The notes under the pieces were generated by a model. That model was not told the DNA's origin. It searched no databases and worked only from the letters and a program-made list of their open reading frames with translations. 5,724 nucleotides of DNA. Origin: Candidatus Finniella inopinata (GTDB lineage Bacteria > Pseudomonadota > Alphaproteobacteria > Paracaedibacterales > CAITNM01). Shown piece after piece: positions 4,962 through 5,724 of this stretch. The translations under genes and the position numbers were made by a program. Each line of letters begins with the position of its first letter. Within the stretch, counting starts at the first letter, position 1. The stretch is from NCBI GenBank assembly GCA_945903885.1, contig CAMDPB010000081.1:1-5724 (forward strand). The letters are read 5' to 3'.

Positions 4962-5724
4962 ATGAAAATTAGGCAACGTAAAACAGAGGCGATTAAGCTT
5001 CTTGTGCTAATCTTTGTTTCTTTCGCTGCGGTGCATGCTGCAAGCGAAGGGGAAATCGGAGAAGGTGAGGCTGGAGCCGGAGCCGGAGCCGGAGCCGGAG
5101 CAAATTCATTGAGCCAAGCAGAATTAATCGCTGGATTCTCTGATTTGGGTCAAGAATGGGCTATAAAGCTCAGAATAGGACAGTTGGTTGTTCAGTGGTG
5201 TAAAGGGGAAGAGCTATGGAGATTTATCGAAGAGAAAGTAGCTCTGCGATCTGAAGTGGCCATAAATCACAAACTCTTGCACCTCTTCGGTCAGGAGAGA
5301 GAGAAATTTATCGAAAGTCAAGTAGCTTTGAGATCTGAAGTGGCCATAGATGCCAAAATATCGGAGATGATAGATTTGATGAGCGATGCGACTTTACATG
5401 AATTTCTTGAAAATCAAGTAGCTCTGAACTCTTCAGGGGCTATAGGGCACAAAATAAGTGGTCTCCTGGGTGGACGTTATGGTTATGAAAGAGATTATAA
5501 GAAAGCTCATGAATTTATTGAAGAGCAAGCTCTTCGGGGAAATGAATCGGCTATGCGTCTTAAAACAGATGGACTCAAGATTGGATACGGTCCTTATAAA
5601 AAAAATCTTCCAGAATATCGTGAATTTATTGAAGATCAAGTGCTTCGGAGAAATTCATGGGCTATAAAGGAAAAAATGAAATTGCTCGAAACTCGAGCAG
5701 AGGCAAAAGCATTTATTGATGAAC
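4962..5724 (+). CDS. Secreted protein with degenerate Sel1-like repeats (C-terminus beyond window)
   Basis: The 254 visible residues are open to the window edge. A signal peptide (basic residues 2-12, hydrophobic LLVLIFVSFAAV, likely cleavage after Ala26 or Ala27) marks export. A short acidic/Gly-Ala linker (29-47) follows, then repeats with a recurring core of the form FIExxVALRxExAIxxKI. The repeat Phe is at 88, 116, 148, 185, 222 and 251, giving spacings of 28, 32, 37, 37 and 29 residues. The best copies (about 160-234) read GLLGGRYGYERDYKKAHEFI and onward to LRGNESA, which fits the Sel1-like pattern (GxGxxxDxxKAxxWxxxAxxxGxxxA) at 36-37 residues. This predicts an alpha-helical solenoid used for protein-protein contacts, in the periplasm or outside the cell. 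The partner is unknown. Start choice rests on the ribosome site at 4947-4953. The coding call is strong (long open frame, export signal, in-frame repeats); the Sel1-like assignment is by eye and moderate. Confidence 0.85.
   Translation, partial: MKIRQRKTEAIKLLVLIFVSFAAVHAASEGEIGEGEAGAGAGAGAGANSLSQAELIAGFSDLGQEWAIKLRIGQLVVQWCKGEELWRFIEEKVALRSEVAINHKLLHLFGQEREKFIESQVALRSEVAIDAKISEMIDLMSDATLHEFLENQVALNSSGAIGHKISGLLGGRYGYERDYKKAHEFIEEQALRGNESAMRLKTDGLKIGYGPYKKNLPEYREFIEDQVLRRNSWAIKEKMKLLETRAEAKAFIDE
5073..5102 (+). repeat. Hexanucleotide repeat GGAGCC (about 5 units) encoding Gly-Ala
   Basis: Four perfect GGAGCC units are followed by GGAGCA, coding for alternating Gly-Ala just after the signal peptide. 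Because the unit is six bases, slippage would change linker length without breaking the frame, so this would be a length-variable spacer, not an on/off switch. Confidence 0.9.
5222..5348 (+). repeat. Pair of 43-bp direct repeats, 84-bp period, in the Sel1-like gene
   Basis: Positions 5222-5264 and 5306-5348 match at 37 of 43 bases. Both encode FIE..VALRSEVAI, with the nine-residue VALRSEVAI identical. The 84-bp period is 28 codons, shorter than the 37-codon period of the later repeats. Confidence 0.85.
5510..5669 (+). repeat. Pair of direct repeats, 111-bp period, in the Sel1-like gene
   Basis: A 15-base identical core (TGAATTTATTGAAGA) occurs at 5510-5524 and 5621-5635, within longer similar stretches that continue through CAAG.CTTCGG.GAAAT. 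The period is 111 bp, or 37 codons, the length expected for one Sel1-like unit. A further partial FID copy begins at the window edge. Confidence 0.75.

Noticed and set aside
5433..5667. Open frames on both strands within the Sel1-like repeat gene
   Set aside because: They overlap the signal-peptide-bearing repeat gene out of frame and simply mirror its repeats.
5222..5669. CRISPR array
   Set aside because: The repeats are degenerate, in frame and protein-coding, with no unique spacers of constant length.

Overview
The window looks like chromosomal DNA from a moderately AT-rich Gram-negative bacterium, most likely an alphaproteobacterium. The clues are a LolC-type permease with the N-terminal signature seen in alphaproteobacterial homologues, an outer-membrane beta-barrel protein and an RNase R family enzyme. 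A secreted repeat protein and a PAS-LuxR regulator would suit a host-associated or endosymbiotic lineage (Holosporales/Rickettsiales-like), but that placement is inference. No rRNA, tRNA or other taxonomic marker is present.

Layout: positions 1-3649 form a minus-strand cluster transcribed in the order lolC-like permease (3649-2387), 8-stranded beta-barrel outer-membrane protein (2358-1672), RNase R family exoribonuclease (1672 to beyond the window start). The gaps are 28 bp and then a 1-base stop/start overlap (TAATG), so the three genes are probably one operon with translational coupling. The RNase R starts directly in a single cold-shock-like domain and lacks the usual N-terminal helix-turn-helix and first cold-shock domain. 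No lolD ATPase follows lolC.

Upstream of that cluster, also on the minus strand, is a PAS plus LuxR-type DNA-binding regulator (4626-3805). Its 3' end carries an in-frame tandem duplication of 117 bp, about 79% identical between copies, which adds a second half-HTH-like tail. A 12-bp inverted repeat flanks this gene, and a short stretch after it weakly resembles the end of an IS3-type transposase.

The 335-bp gap at 4627-4961 holds a sharply bounded GC-rich island (about 52% GC against 22-25% on either side) with several short inverted repeats. It is a candidate RNA gene or structured leader. From 4962 a plus-strand gene runs off the right edge. It encodes a secreted protein with a signal peptide, a Gly-Ala low-complexity linker made by a hexanucleotide repeat, and a series of degenerate Sel1-like repeats.

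The permease and barrel protein both concern the outer membrane. RNase R is an RNA-decay enzyme and seems to be a co-transcribed passenger. The regulator and the repeat protein are divergently oriented around the GC-rich island, but nothing in the sequence proves that they work together.
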